Of a stretch of DNA of 64,000 bases, positions 11,176 to 25,400 are shown piece after piece. The translations under genes and the position numbers were made by a program. Source of the DNA: Klebsormidium nitens (lineage: Eukaryota; Streptophyta; Klebsormidiophyceae; Klebsormidiales; Klebsormidiaceae). The stretch is taken from contig DF236980.1 in the NCBI GenBank assembly GCA_000708835.1, positions 1 to 64,000 of the forward strand, read 5' to 3'. A model generated the notes under the pieces. That model ran no database searches, was not told the origin of the DNA, and saw only the letters and a list, made by a program, of their open reading frames with translations. Each line of letters starts with the position of its first letter. The first letter of the stretch is position 1.

Positions 11176-12387
11176 ACGAGGCTCGCGGGTGCCAGGAGAC
11201 CAGGTACTAGGCTGCTCTCTGAGTTTTGCCCTTAGGGGCCCGCGGGGTTTGATCATACTAGCTTGCTCAGTTCGTAGTTTGACTAATTTCAAGTATACAG
11301 CTCAAGCTCGACTTGAAAAGCCATTGGCAGTAGGACCATACACAGCTTTACTATACTTGACAAGTTCAATGAACACCGTGCGCATCATCATTGCTCACAA
11401 AGTGACGTTTCCGGAGTTATAAACAGACAATCTGCATGATGCAGTCGGTAATTGCTGAGCACTATTATTACTGAGCACTACTAATATTTTAGTGATCACA
11501 AAGGTTCTGTCTTCATCAAGCAGCGCCCATGCAGGCCCGCAATATATAATGAATAATACCCGTAGGTAGAGTAGCGGGATCGACGGGATACTTACCTTGC
11601 AGTGATTGGCCGTACGTCACGGTGTGCGGCACGCGCGCCTCGATATCATGCAAGCCCCTATATTCTATCAATTGAGGCAGGCTCAGTCCCCCGGCTGCTC
11701 AAACTGGTTATGCTGCGGCATGCCAGTCCGCTATATAAGCCCTAGCACATATACCTAAGTGCACTCGTGTAAATATACGTACACGATGATATAATTAAAG
11801 AGATCGTGCCATGCATGTGTTGCAGATGACTCAATTTGACATCATCAATCGTATAAGTTCTTGAAACTATACAAAATATCGTGCACTATAATCATTGTAT
11901 GTTCAAAAGCTCCAAGGCCGCTTCCTTTGCGAGATTAAGTTCACTCTGCGGATCCTGATGCTTGCGCATTCGCAGTATCGATTTCAACTTATCCGTACTC
12001 ATACATATGGATTCAGCATATACGGAATTGTACAAAGTCGCATGCGGACGGCGATATGTGTATGACCGTTACCATCCAGGATTCCGTGCGATCTTACATG
12101 TATTTTCAACGTCACTGTACTTTGACGCACTGTCCGGTTCCAAATGGTGTCCAAAAATCTGTGCTGATCAAGAATCTGATGTGAGCCGGACTCTGAGTCT
12201 CGTGTACGGCCGAGCGCTAGACTGCGAGTACAGGTTCGTAGGAGTGCGCTAGTTTTCAAGGCAGGCTTCTTGTCATGCGCAGTCTACGGATTCAATGTGC
12301 AATTTCCATTGTTGCTCCCGAGCTTCTACATCCTTGTATAGCGTGTCCTAGTCCCCCTTCGATCCTACTCGAGCGCACTGGAAAGCC
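11176..12387. other. Intergenic region between convergent genes
   Basis: Lies between the 3' ends of the HSPA12-like gene and the tRNA-modification gene. AT-rich, with short frames only and no recognised element. Confidence 0.45.
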
Positions 12388-15300
12388 CTAAAGCACGCTC
12401 GCTGCAGGCTGCGCCGACGTCGACATGCTTTTTGTGAAGGCTGTGAGCGAGGGAAAAGCGCGAGTCGCACGAATGGACCCAACGCCGGTCGTGCTCTTCG
12501 AGTGGATCTCCCCCATCGGCCATCGCGGCCGCAGTTGGACCTGCAAACGGCGTGGCATGAAATGATTCATGCAATGTGCTAGTACTGGATGGATTGCAAG
12601 CGTTATGTGCACCAATTTTGGGCTTACAAATCTTGAAAAGATCAACGTACTCCAGGTAACACGGACTATCTTCGATTACCATTGGTTCAGCTGAAGGCTG
12701 ATGCACGGCAGACACGGAAACGGGCACGAAGCCGACACGCAACTCCCTGCGAACAATCTGCGCGTTTCATCACGTTCCTGCTCGCCGAACGCCGCAGTGG
12801 AAAGGCCATAAGCTTTTCCTTCTCAGTTCAGAGACTCCGCCAACAAGTCGACAGCGCCCCAAAGAGCAAACATAATCAGTTCCCAATATCCCGTCCTTCA
12901 AAAAGCTAGAAAGCCATCTAGTTTCCGAGCCTATGTTCGCAAACAAACTTCTCTCAAGGCGTCAGCGCAGATGAATTGTCTGGCAGACTGACCATGGTCG
13001 TCGCCAGCAAACGAAGACTATTTTTTATTTTTTTCTTAACACCAATGAAAGGCAGACCTTTGTAAAACGTGAGACGTCAACAGAAAGAACAACCAATTTG
13101 AGTGCCGTATGAGTAACTCCAGGGGGCGCGACAGCCGTGAAAGAAGGATAGGAACACGTCACGGCCCGCCAGCAACCGAGACGCATCTCAAGGTCTTCGC
13201 TCACGTTTGAATGGTCCGTTTCCTCTAGCGGCGGCGGCGGCTCTTCCAGCCCCAGTCGCAGCCGTTCGACTCCTGCCCATGCCACCATCACCCCTGGGGA
13301 ATCAAACAGCGCAAATCAGCGCAAATATTGAAATACGCGTTTGGGGAAGTAAGCAAGCGTCCCCCCCGGATACTGGAACAATGCAGCGTGCTGGTTCGTG
13401 GATGTGAAACGAGAACAATTAGCTTCTTAGTTATGAGTGTGCTATACTATTTGCGTATTACGGAGACAAAGAGCAAAAATTGTGAAGGTGGCAATGCAGT
13501 CTGACTTGTGCGGGGAGCAAAAAGTCGCCAGTGTCCAGAAGGCAAAACCAGCACGCCAGTGACTTACAGAAAGAGCACCCTCTACTCAACGTCAAAACTG
13601 GTTTTGAGAACTTTGGCTCCTTAAACCTTTGCGCTTGAAGGTAACATGATTCAGGCTCTCGTTCTCTACTGGATTCATATCCTCTTTGCATTACGGTGTG
13701 ACAGGTGACTAAGACACCTTACCCGGAAATAGAAATGCAGAACCAAGAGAAGCTAAGCTTACCATTGTCGGTACATAACCGCGGGGGCGGGCAGACTAGC
13801 CGGATCGGCGTGTACTCCTTTCGTTTCATCCCAAGTTTAACCTCTCTTCGAGTCAACTCCAGGGGACCTTCTTGCACAGCGCGCGTCAGGCTTTCGCGGA
13901 CGTACTTGTTGGCAGCCACGCCCCCAGCCATGACCTGTGAATGACTCATCGATTCAGGAAAAGAAAGCTTCCAAGATCTCAGGCTCCTAACTTGACTCTT
14001 CATACCTTTAATCCCCGAAACACCTGCTCCGCACCTGTACCAAGTTCAAACCCCCAGACTAACCCCACCCGTCCCAGGTTGGTGACAACACCATTCTTAC
14101 GCTTACTGTTTCTAAATTGGAGTTTTTTCACCTGTAGGAAGACACGTGAGCTCCGCTGGCTTAAAAGAAAACCGTTCGTGCATAAGATCACGATATCAAT
14201 AAGATTGGCTGGTTTCCTCGCCGAGCGCAAGCAAGTCCTCGGAAATCTGCCAGAAAGATCAAGAAAGGAAAGAAAGAGCAAGGAACGGAGTATCGCACGG
14301 ATGTGAGCTTGAGAAAAGGTATGGAAATCAAGGGCATTCTGGGGACGGTAGAAGGAGGAACAAAAAGGAAGAAACTCTAGAGGAACCCAAGCATCGCGAA
14401 AAACGCTACACAGGCGGTGCACCAATAACTGAAAAAGAAAAAGGAGTTCAAATCTATTGATTTGGAAGGCTGGTGGAAGAGAAGAGGTTGATGAATGATA
14501 CAGAAAAGAATGCTACAAAGGGTTTCAGGTCAAAGTTGACGCCATATCTAAGTATTCAGGACGCTTCGACTAGTAAACGTGCCCGGAACTTATTCAAGCG
14601 AAGGGTTCGTTGACGCGCTGCTCACCAAGCACTTGATGTTTGGTTCCTGTTCGAGCGCCCATCCAATTGCGCGCCGTGTCCGCTCCTCTAGATGCGCTAC
14701 CGCAACGCGCTGTGGATCAAAGTCAAACAGCACGTTCAGCACCTTAGCTTTCGTCGCGATCAGGATCTACTTCTTCTAACTCGCAACCAAGAAAATACAG
14801 GGTAAATCTATTCGGAAATCGACTAAGTCGATTCCGCAAATCGAAGGTTCTCGACTGGATCCCTGGTCAACAAAATGAGGAAACACTTTGACGACATCTT
14901 CGACCCCGCAGAAACTGCGAGGTCTCACGTCATGCAGGAACGCATGAAGAGACTTCGAGAGAAACGCAAGAGAAGAGTTTACCGGAATTCAAAGCCTCAG
15001 AGCTCGGACCTCAGAATGTTACTCATGTGCGAGAACTTGCAGAAGACTTGAGCGATCATTAAAACAGTCTCCGCTCCTCCTCGCTTTTCACAAGTACGAA
15101 TTTCAGATGCTATAAAATGGTCAGTCCTCAAGCGCAGCCCTCACCTGAAAGGACGCCGCAATATCCGCTCGCAGCTGCCGTTCCGTCGCGTCCACGTCAG
15201 CAAGCGGCCGCTGCTCGGCCCCGGGAATCTCCGACTCGATCGCCAATCGGACGTTGGTCTTGAGGCCTGGATACGGGAAATGAAGGCGTGGATGTAGGCT

Positions 15301-18300
15301 GAAGTAATGGTTTTTCCAACGTGTTACTGCGTATGCTTGTGAGCACATTCCTTTTAACGAGCTGCTTACGGCCAGGATATTGTTACAAAAAAGAAGAAGG
15401 CGAAAAAGCAAAGGCTCGAGCAAGCGCTGGTCTTCAGTCTAAAAGCCTGAAAAAAACTGGTTAGTTTAACGAATTTGCGAGCTAGACAACGGTAAATTGT
15501 CCCATGCTTGATTTTGGAAACGTGGGCCACAAAAACGATGCGTTGAGGGGACAATCTTTGCTCGAGTCCAAGCAATTCAATTAATATGAGGAGCAGACAG
15601 AATTTGCAGCCCTGGTTTTCAGACCGACGAAAGCGATGTGGCGGGAAAGCATAAGCAGCGGAGGACGGAAGCCTGCCGCTGCACTATAGTCCCGGCTCTC
15701 TGTGTGCACCCAGAAATGGCACCCCCACAATGGCAGGCCGGCGGAACCGAACACAGCTGTTGAGAGCAAACCAAGAGTGCACGTGGCCCTAAGGCCTTTG
15801 TCGAAAATGCTCTAAGACTGTGCACTACATTGCGAATCCACTAAGAACGAGAAAAACGAGGATGTAATGCAGTGTGTGAACACCCCGCTTTCAGAGTGTT
15901 GCATTACAATTTTGAAGACCGCAACAAGGTATTCACATACTTAGTAAAGGTACAACGTCAGCAATCATCTCAAGCTGAAGCGTTGATGAGAAAAGTCTGA
16001 CCCAAGGAGAAGCAGATTATCGGAGGGTATATTTGGATATAGAACTGGGGGGTGGGTGGCAGGTGTGGTGTGCTATTCAGACACAGTTTTTGCGAAACGA
16101 GTCGCCAAGCGAGGGAAAAGAGCCCCAGCATCGAATGAATGCTTGGCCCAAGGCAAATGCTGCATTCTCACAAAGCGTCCGTGGTACGGTTATTTTACAT
16201 CGTAGCCTGAAAGCTTGGTGGCAACCGACTCGCATGAATAACAGTTCCGCTTTGTTTCTAATCAGCAAGAGAAAGACGTATCATAGTCAAGGAGTCTACT
16301 ACAACAGCAACTTCATACCAATGGCCAACTTCCGTCTACAACGGTTCAGAAAAGGTGTCTCACCCGCATACGAAAAGTCGCAAGTCTTCGACCCCGTTTT
16401 GCTGGCCCGCATGGGAACAGAGAACTTGAAGCGCTGGGGGTCCCCTTCCCTGGCAAGCGCTTCTAGGGCGGGACCCCCCCCTTTGCTCAGATCCAGGCCC
16501 AAAAGGCGCGCCGTCTTATCATACGCCTGCAGGGTCCGATATCCACAACTCAGACTTGACTTTGAACGCGGACTCGGCCCATTCTGATACAAACCACGCA
16601 AAGAGAGCTTCCAAACGCTTCGAAACATTATGGGCGCTCTAGGAGGAGAAACCTGTGATGCTCTTGAAAGGGCGCTATTGTGCAGCTCAGATACAAACTA
16701 GTCAAAACATTAATCATAGGCGGAAATGAGGGCGCGTTTGTGCACACGGTCTAAAACAGGCCACGTGATAGTCAACACGGGAAAACGAGAAGGTATTCAG
16801 AGTACAGGGAGGTAGAGTCCTAACCCCATTGCTTTTGACCAGATAATAACCTGGTATTCAGCCTCCCACTTCAGTGCTTACCAGTGCGCGCCTTTCCCAA
16901 TTTCGACGCACACATATTCCACAATTCCTGGTCTACGTGATCAAACAACCGACTTTCATTGCTTCGAAACACAGCAAACAAGGCCACGAACTCTCGGCTG
17001 ACATGAACTGAGGCGAATTGTCTTACCTCCCCAAGCGCGTCGTCTAAAGTGGTCCCCAGCTGAGTGTAATGCCCGACGCTGTGGGCCAGCAAAAGAAGGT
17101 TGTGCCCCCCCGACACGAGGAGCGTCAGGAACGGAAAGTTGACGCCGTCGTTCGTAAGCCTGCGGAAAGAGCTCCACAGGATTCGAACCAGAGGTGTATC
17201 TCCAAAAGAATGACAAACCAGGATCTGCAAGTCAGGTTCACACAGCATACGCAACTCTGAACTGGACTAGTTCCACGATGTTGAGTTTCGCCAAAGGGGT
17301 CATATTCGTTGTGAAGTTTGGTGTTCCCCTCCCTAGTCCCTAGCCAAAATTTGAGAAGCAGAGCGAGCTATGCAATCGTCAACATGTTAACCAGTCGTCC
17401 AGATCCAATAGCATATATCAGCCAGACCGTTGTTGACGCAAGGCTTCACCTCGACTTGCCCTGGCTCATTGAAAAAGGGTTTCCCAAGTTTCTCACTTAC
17501 GCCTCAAATCCACGATCCTCGTCGATAAGACATGTTCGGCGTTCTCATGCTGCTATGTCATATGCTATACAACGCCCATTTGTCCAGACAAACGAGATTT
17601 TAGAACCCCGAATTGACCCATTCTTTTCAACATTCAACCTCCAGATGTCATACGTGCTTCAGGCTCCTGGTTGGGCTCGCTTATGGAGGACATCAGATAT
17701 CCCCTCACGACATCCCACTGCTTCACGGCGCCTCTTCTTACACCAATCCAGATGAAACATCTAGCTTTTTGAGGAGCTTTTGCGAAATACTTCATTATTG
17801 CACACCAGCTTAACCCACTTCCTAAACCTCACCGTGCGACCAGCGCGTGCGCCTCCATATGGTGTACGCTGATGAGGGGCGTCCGGTGTTGTCTTGCAAG
17901 TTCCCTCGCTTTCATGGCGCCTAATCTGAGACAGAGGCTTAACCCTGGCCCGATGGTCACCGCAATTGCCGAGAGATCACTAGCGGAGACACCCGCATTT
18001 GAAAGGGCCAAGTCGACCACCTGAAGAAAGGAGGAAAATGGTGGTGTGCTTGTTCAACTGCTTGCAAGAGCAATATCTTGAATCAACGACAGGATGTGCT
18101 TCAGAATGTAGAGCGCCCTATGAGAGATATTATAATCTTGTTAGGCAAACAGTTTCTTTCAACACATCAGTAAACAAATGTGGCAGCTACCAGCACGTTC
18201 AGCAGTCCCTCTGCCAAAAAGTCACGAGGGGCGTCCTTTCATGAGAACATGACGAAGCAGACCACCGATGGGATCTTCCTATACATATGTCTCAATTCGC

Positions 18301-18966
18301 AATGCTAAGGATTTTGCAACATTCAGCGGCAACGTCAACGCTCACCCCATCAATCGCCTTCTCGTGTTCTCCCTTCGCCAAGGCCGGCACGACACCGCCC
18401 CACTGCGCGTGTATCGCAGCCGACGATGCGAGTGCCTCGCCCAATACCCGCCCATCAGTGCTTACCACCGCAGCACCCGTTTCATCGCAGCTCGTCTCAA
18501 TGCCGAGAACTAGCCTGGATGCTTTCTCAACCGAACCGTTTTCACTCCCATTCTCTGTGGAAGCTTCCGCTTGAACGGTCGCTGGCTCAGCGCTGTCTGA
18601 TATCTCTTGATTCTCCATGCTTTCTACGTTCTCAGCGAGACAAAAGCTTCTGCTAACTCCTTGAGAAGGTGCTTTGACCACTGACCTGGAGAATGCCAAA
18701 TGGTGGCAGATATCCGCAAAGCTTTGAGGGCTCAAAGACCCGACGGAAGCGCGACTTAAGGGCTCCAAAAGAGCAGACCTGCACGCTCGGCTGACCTGGT
18801 GTGCTGCCCTATGGAGCGCCAGGTGCATAGGAGATTGGGAAGAGTGGCGGCTTATGGTTGCCGCGCCCAACCACTGTTGCTGCAGGCTTAGAAGAGTCTG
18901 TTCCTGCTTGAGAAGAGTGAAGGCACCAGGCTGATGAGTGCGCTGAGCCGTGAGAGATGCCACCAT
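12388..18966 (-). CDS. GCP1: tRNA N6-adenosine threonylcarbamoyltransferase, organellar (Kae1/TsaD/Qri7 family)
   Basis: Nine exons on the minus strand: 18966-18346, 18020-17833, 17159-17027, 16526-16364, 15266-15145, 14709-14626, 13934-13763, 13293-13205 and 12540-12388. All junctions are GT-AG and in phase; total 1725 nt, 574 residues. The enzyme transfers threonylcarbamoyl to A37 of ANN-decoding tRNAs. Motifs in order: [35 protein letters not shown], the metal-binding [73 protein letters not shown]. The C-terminal exon supplies LRPRWPMG, typical of plant organellar members. About 145 extra N-terminal residues, rich in Ala/Ser/Arg/His with few acids at first, suggest a mitochondrial (or dual) transit peptide, so this is Qri7/OSGEPL1/GCP1 and not cytosolic Kae1. 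The ATG is 434 bp from the ATG of divergent TOP3B. Confidence 0.93.
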
Positions 18967-19400
18967 CGTCTTCTAGGCAACAGTGGCGGTGAAAATGGTG
19001 TCAGCCATGGTGCTTCTGCTCCTGCGAATATGCGAAGTCAGAGAACTGCAACAGACAATGGCTTGTATAAGCTATGCATTCAAATGCATCTCCGATGGTC
19101 GATGAAATTCCGCATTTATGACGACGTCAAATTCCCCTAATTCATTGGCATCAAAGGATTCTTCCCCCACTGGGAGGCCACTGGCACTACCTCTCAAAGC
19201 TCAAAAGGAGATGCTTCAGGCGCCATTGCGCATGCATCCATTCTGCAGTATTCTGTCTGGCTGCTGCGTAAGACGATTCTGCAGCATTGGGCAGCTTTGG
19301 GCAGCTGGGTTTCGAAACTTTCAAAAAACGTTTACGAGCAATGATGCGCTAGCAGCGTGTTTTGGTACACGAGGACGACTACAGTCCCCTAGAACATTCA
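18967..19400. promoter_or_regulatory. Shared upstream region of divergent GCP1-type and TOP3B genes
   Basis: Only 434 bp separate the two start codons, so both 5' UTRs and both core promoters must lie here: a candidate bidirectional promoter. It contains mirrored gcagcattgggcagctttgggcagctggg near 19280-19310. No clear TATA box was seen. The functional role is inferred from geometry only. Confidence 0.55.
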
Positions 19401-22400
19401 ATGGCGCCAACAGTCCTGATGGTGAGTTGTCTCTCAATTGCACGTGGTGGTTATCTTTTGGTGTGGCCTCAGCGCTAGTACATCAACTTTTTTAGAATTG
19501 TAATATTCATGCAAACCTTCTGAGGAATGCCAAAAGCGCCAAACAGCAAAAAGTATCGTAAACAATGGTGCACTCTCAATGCTTAAGTAGTCCCGCTAAC
19601 AAACGTTCGCCTCTGTCGAGCAATCATGGACCACTGTAAGATCAACAGTATCAAGTTCCTGGTCACACCTTATGCTGTCCAACATTGTCACACCAGCTTA
19701 AGCACGTCCTTGGTTAAATCAGATCTCAAAGTGGTGGTATGAGTCTGAAATCATCTTACTATGAGATTCCTTCTCTTTCTACATATATAAGTGGCTAAGC
19801 AGCCAAGCATGTCAACGTGGTGATATTATGAACCAGATTGAGGTCTGTTCTTTTTAAATTTCTGTTTCCTACCACATAGGTGGCTGAAAAGCCCAGCATC
19901 TCCAGCTCCATTGCTCAGCTGCTGTCAAATGGGAAGGTGAGCCCCCAAAAATCTCTGCAGATCATTTCCAGTACCACCAGCTTGTGCTTCCCTTCCGCCA
20001 TCATGCCAGCCCCTCTCTTTTGGGGGGAACAAGTAGATGAAGCCTCAAACTTCGCCCCTTAAAATCTCCACCCACAACTGTGTTAGGCTTTGCGACAACC
20101 TGTCAATCAACTGGTATTATGCTGTTAACATGCGAAACACTGTTTCACCATCATGTATTTCCAGAAAGACTGTGGCCTCAGTGAGTCATGAAAGGGCACC
20201 CTGGTGGACTTTCCTTCTTCAGACGAGTGGCACAGATGCAATCACAGAAAAGTGATAGTTTGAAAGGTTCTAAAGGACCACTTAATGAAATTCACAGATT
20301 GTTCCTCGGATTCTCAGTTCGACGACACGATTATGACGTTCATGAAGCCCTTTTGATTATAGCACTTGATTGGGGAAGAGAAAGTTCTTCCACTGCCGGT
20401 CCCCCGTAGAGCAGTTTCAAGCTGGGCCTCCCTCATGCTGAAATGATCCATCTTGACTATCTCGAGGTTCAGTTAGGCCGTTAACCAACCTGGATAGTCA
20501 AAGGGCGTCTCATTATGCAGCATGGCTCTTAACCCGGACACAAACCCGGTTAGTTAAGAGCGGTTTCCCTGTGCCGTGCAGGCCATGTCCAGGCGGAGCT
20601 ACTTGGAGGTGCACGAGTTTGGGGGGCAGTTCCAGGGGCGGCCCGCCAACTTCAAGATGACGTCAGTCATTGGTCACGTACTCAGGTGCGCGCGCCGTTG
20701 TTTGGTGGAAGCGTCTGACCAAAGTGGGAAAAAAAGAGAGAAGCACGTGAGGAAAGGGGAGGAAAGGGAAATATTGGTCCTGAGAAGTGGGTTTGAGAAC
20801 GAAAGAGAAAGTAATCAGTCTTCAAGGACAATTAGAAACTAGTCGGATATGACATACAGAGCATAAGGTGAAGCAGCCTAAGGAGAGAACAGAACAAGAG
20901 AAAGATAAGGAGACGTGCAAAAATCCAATCCAGCTGAGACGAACGACGATCTGAGTAGAAGCATTTTTGCAGCTCAATTGAGTCGTATAGTGAGGTCGGG
21001 CCTTGAGCCTAACACTTACTAGAACTCACAAAGAAGCGACGAGTCAAATGAGCATTACGATGGAGGAAAGACAGACTTTTTGAAGTCTCGGAAGTGTTCA
21101 AGGATCTCCTCTCAAAGTCCTGAAAGATCTTAGAACCAGCAACAGAGGACACACATTTAGTTCTGTGACACCGTACTCTGAAACGTATCAGCCTAGCCCA
21201 GCCGGTATCGTACATTTATCCTGATTGCTCCAAACAAAATTTTCTGACAGTCAAAAACACAATTTCGTCTACTCCCTTGCAGCATCGACTTCCCGGCCAA
21301 GTACCAAAACTGGGACACAACCGACCCAGCGGAACTGTTCGACGCGCCCACTGTAAAGAACGAATCGAATCCCAAGGTGATCATCTTGCGCATGCATGGC
21401 AATCGGTGTCTGCACAGAATGGGAATTCTCTGCACAAGGTTGGCAAAATACAAATATGTTTTCGGACAGTTGGTCGCATCGGCTGTCAGTTTGATATGCA
21501 ACGTCGACACGCTCTGGAAACTGTAGGCTGGCCTTTAAAACGTGTGCAGAAGGTGAATTTCGCGCAAATGCTTGCCTGCTCAAAAGACGCCTTGTATTAC
21601 TTTCTAAAGTCAACCCTTATTCCCGCTGACTCTTGTCGTCAATATGTACGTCAACTTTAGTTCGAAAGCCGAACGATCCTATGAGGGGGCCGAAGTGTTC
21701 CTAGTGAATCGTTTTTCAAGCTCGTTTTTAACCCACTTCTAAACCGTCTATTTGCCAGGCCCACGTGTGCAAACACCTCCAACAGGAGGCACGGGGCTGC
21801 GACTACCTTGTTTTGTGGCTTGACTGCGATCGGGAAGGGGAGAACATCTGCTTCGAAGGTATTTTTTTTTGATCCACCTTGTCACCCGAAGGAGGGTTAC
21901 CTTAACCCGCTATAGTATTAGTCGAGGTAACTTTCGAGATGGGTGGCGGATGAAGCCGGGTCAACTTCTATTCTCAAAGTCCTCTTTGAAAAGTTTCTAC
22001 CACTGGGCCTCGCGTTTCCACCCAATTTTCGTCAGCTCAAATTCGAAGGTAGGATTGTCCGGGATATTGCTTCCTTTTTCATTGCAAGAGGCCGACTGGT
22101 ATGCATGGAATCCTCCAAAACGTTCCTCGGCCTTTTGTAGAACCCGGTCCTCGTTTGCCCCCGCAGTCATGGACAATGTGGTCCCATTTCTCCGCAAAGC
22201 GCCCGGGCAGCAGGTCTACCGGGCGCGCTTCTCAGCTATTTCCGCTGGCGATGTGCGCTCGGCGATGGCGTCACTGGGCGTTCCGAACAAGAACGAGGCT
22301 CTCGCTGTCGACGCGAGACAGCAGATCGATCTGAAAGTGGGGGTGGCGTTCACGCGCTTCCAGACACGGTTCTTCCAGGGGAAGTACGGCAACCTGGATT

Positions 22401-25400
22401 CGTCAGTCATCTCGTGAGTGACTGCTCACCTATTCTTTCGGCCTTCTTCTTCCAGTCTGTGATCCGCCTCTGTTCATTTTCTTATTGGGTTCTGTCTTTC
22501 CATCCCCTCTTCCGTTCTGCGTGTCAAATTTTAGAGATGCATGTCAAAGGTTAGAGATGCGCTTCGTTTGGTCGAAGCCTATCTTTGCTTTCCGTCGACA
22601 GTGACTTCTCTCCCCAATTTTGTCCATGGTTTAACACCTCTCTGACCTGCCTAAACATGCTTGTTAGGGTTAAATTCCTCCCTTCCTCTGTCCAAGCGTG
22701 CGAGACGCTCTTCTCCTTTCAAAGGGCAATAATCGCGTTCAATTGAGTCATTCTGTCGCTTTTGCTGTGGTTGTCTTCATTATCTGTCGCCTCACACCTT
22801 CTCTCTTACACCACGTTCGACGAACACCGTCGTTTCGCCCTCATAGTCGGTGTATCCAGTTTAGATACCGCCCTGCCGGACCACAATGCTCGGCTCCCCT
22901 GACGTTCCCTTGACCATTATACCCAGAATGGATTTGCAAAATCTAGCTCTCTCTCCGCCTAACAAGTACAGCCGATTTCCACCTGCACAAACATAGCTTC
23001 CTTCTTTTTGACCCATATCCGGCTCTTCGCCAGACACCATCACTGATCATCAAACTGGGCCTCATTCCATCTCCCTCCCCCCTCAGGTACGGCCCGTGCC
23101 AGACCCCCACGCTGGGCTTCTGCGTCGAGCGCCACCAGCGCATTGCGACCTTCGTTCCCGAGAACTTTTGGTCGGTCCGCCCCACCGTGCAAAAGGGGGG
23201 GCGTCGTATTCCCCTGGAATGGGAGCGGGGCCGCGTGTTCGATAAGGAAATCGCCCAGGTGTTTCAGAGAATAGTCGCGGAGGGGGGTGCGGCGCAAGTG
23301 CTGGAATACGGCGCGAAAGAGGAGAGGAAAGGGCGGCCGGCGGGGCTGAATACGGTGGAGATGCTGAAGGTCGCGAGCAGTGGACTGAACATAGGGCCGC
23401 ATCACGCGATGCAGGTGGGTAAGCTTATGCATTCTTGAATGAACTTTGAGAGATACTGTATCATTGTGCGAGATAATGAACGCGAGATACATTTTAACAT
23501 TGTCAACGTCTACTTGACCTGTCGAAGCAGAAAAGCGCGCCTTTTGCGAACGTTTCTGGTACCTCATAGCAGGTTGCATTGCATCTGCCCGAGTGGTTGA
23601 GCCTTTGATGATCGATCATATCTCCCGTCGAAAGCAAAGCATGATAAGGCATAGTCAATCAAAGTTTGGAGCGGTAGAATTATCGTACGAGTTCCGAGAA
23701 TAACGTGTCGAAGCCGTCGAACGTCCCGCTTTTTAAAATGTTGTAATTGACCAGAGGTCTGTGTCATTAACGAAAGTTTGATCTCACGAGGATAGGTCTC
23801 GACCATGCAGGATTTGCAAAGAGGGTTCCTTTGACGTCCGCTTCTTATTGTCATATCCTCTGCAAATCACGGACTGTGCTGCCACTTTCTGTCCGAGGCA
23901 AAAAAAGAACGGAGGTTTGCTGGCAAGGTCTTCCGAGGATGCGGTGTCGCTGCCCGCGATGCACTCACGAAAGACGTCGACCAGGCGGTCATTTGGACGG
24001 AGACAATTGATACTAGACTGTTCATCAGCGATGTTGCAAACCACTTCGAAACAGGGCGTTTGGATACAACGCTGATACACCTTGAGTCGTAAGGTCACTA
24101 AATCTGTGGAAGCACGTAGGGCAAAAAAAAGAAAAACTTTTGAATATCGGTGGCAGCCTGTTTTACGGTTGTTCCTTTCGTTGTTCCAGGAAACTGGCAG
24201 TATATAAGAAACAGCCTTCTCTTCAACGTGTTATTCACAACAGCTACGCCCCTCACACCCCCCCCCTCAATCGAATAAATCCCCTCTGTTTCGATTTCAC
24301 GAAACCCCGTCTCCGCAGCTGGCCGAGCGCCCCTACAACAATTGGCGTACCCTTAACCACAGTCATACGCTCGCTCTCCAAGATTTTGAAAAGCATCAAA
24401 ACTTCCTGCTTCTTTATTTCTCTTACCCCCCCGGTTCGCAGCTGGCTGAGCGCCTCTACATTTCGGGTTACATCAGTTACCCCCGAACCGAAAGCTCCGC
24501 CTACCCCGCCAGCTTCAACGTGCGGGAAACACTGGCGGAACACCGGTCGCACCCAGTCTGGGGGGATTACGTCACCTCCCTGCTGGCGATTGGCCCGTCG
24601 GCGCCTCGGGGGGGGACCGATGCGGGGGATCATCCGCCGATCACTCCGGTCCGGCAGGTGAGCGGTGGATGACGTCAGATGCCAGGTTACACGCCATGCT
24701 GATGACGTCATTAGATGGTGATGCTTAATGTTAGTGTGCAGTTGGCGTGGGGCGGTTTGATACGCTTGCTCGTTAGGTGGGGAAGGGCGTTCGTGACGTC
24801 ACGAAGGTGTTGCTGACGTCGTGAAGCGCTGACGATAGAGATGAAGTTGCTCGCACTGGGGACATAGACCCAGTTGATCATCGTTTGACCCCACATTACA
24901 AAACGGATCTCCTTGGATACATTTTTTTGGCAGTGGCACTTCCACCGAAATTTTTCGCCTACCAATTGGGACGCCCTCCTAATGCCAGTCGCTTTTCAAT
25001 CCAAATGTCAAATCTCTTGGCCTATCTTGTAGCGAAGTTTGTCCTCGCCTCATGGCATGCTCTTCTGGTTCCCCTTTCGAATTCCTTCTGTGCCAATCGC
25101 TCAGATGAGACTCTTTGCTCTTTCCAGGCAACAGAGTCCGAACTCGACACCGACTCGTGGCGCCTTTACGACTACATCGCCCGCCACTTCATCGGGAGCG
25201 TCTCCCCCGATTGCCGCTTCACCAAGACCCGGGCACTTTTCTCCATCGGAGGAGAGCGCTTCCACTGCTCCGGAAGGGCGACCGTGGCGCCCGGATTTAC
25301 CGCCATCATGCCCTGGCTCGCAGTCCCGGACGAGGGCCTCCCGGTATTTGTGGTCGCCGAAAACGTGCCGGTGAGGAGGCTTGGGTCGTCTTTTGGGGTC

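Noticed and set aside
16033-16587. 184-codon plus-strand frame
   Set aside because: Lies over exon 4 of the minus-strand GCP1-type gene; no recognised domain; the antisense exon has strong family motifs.
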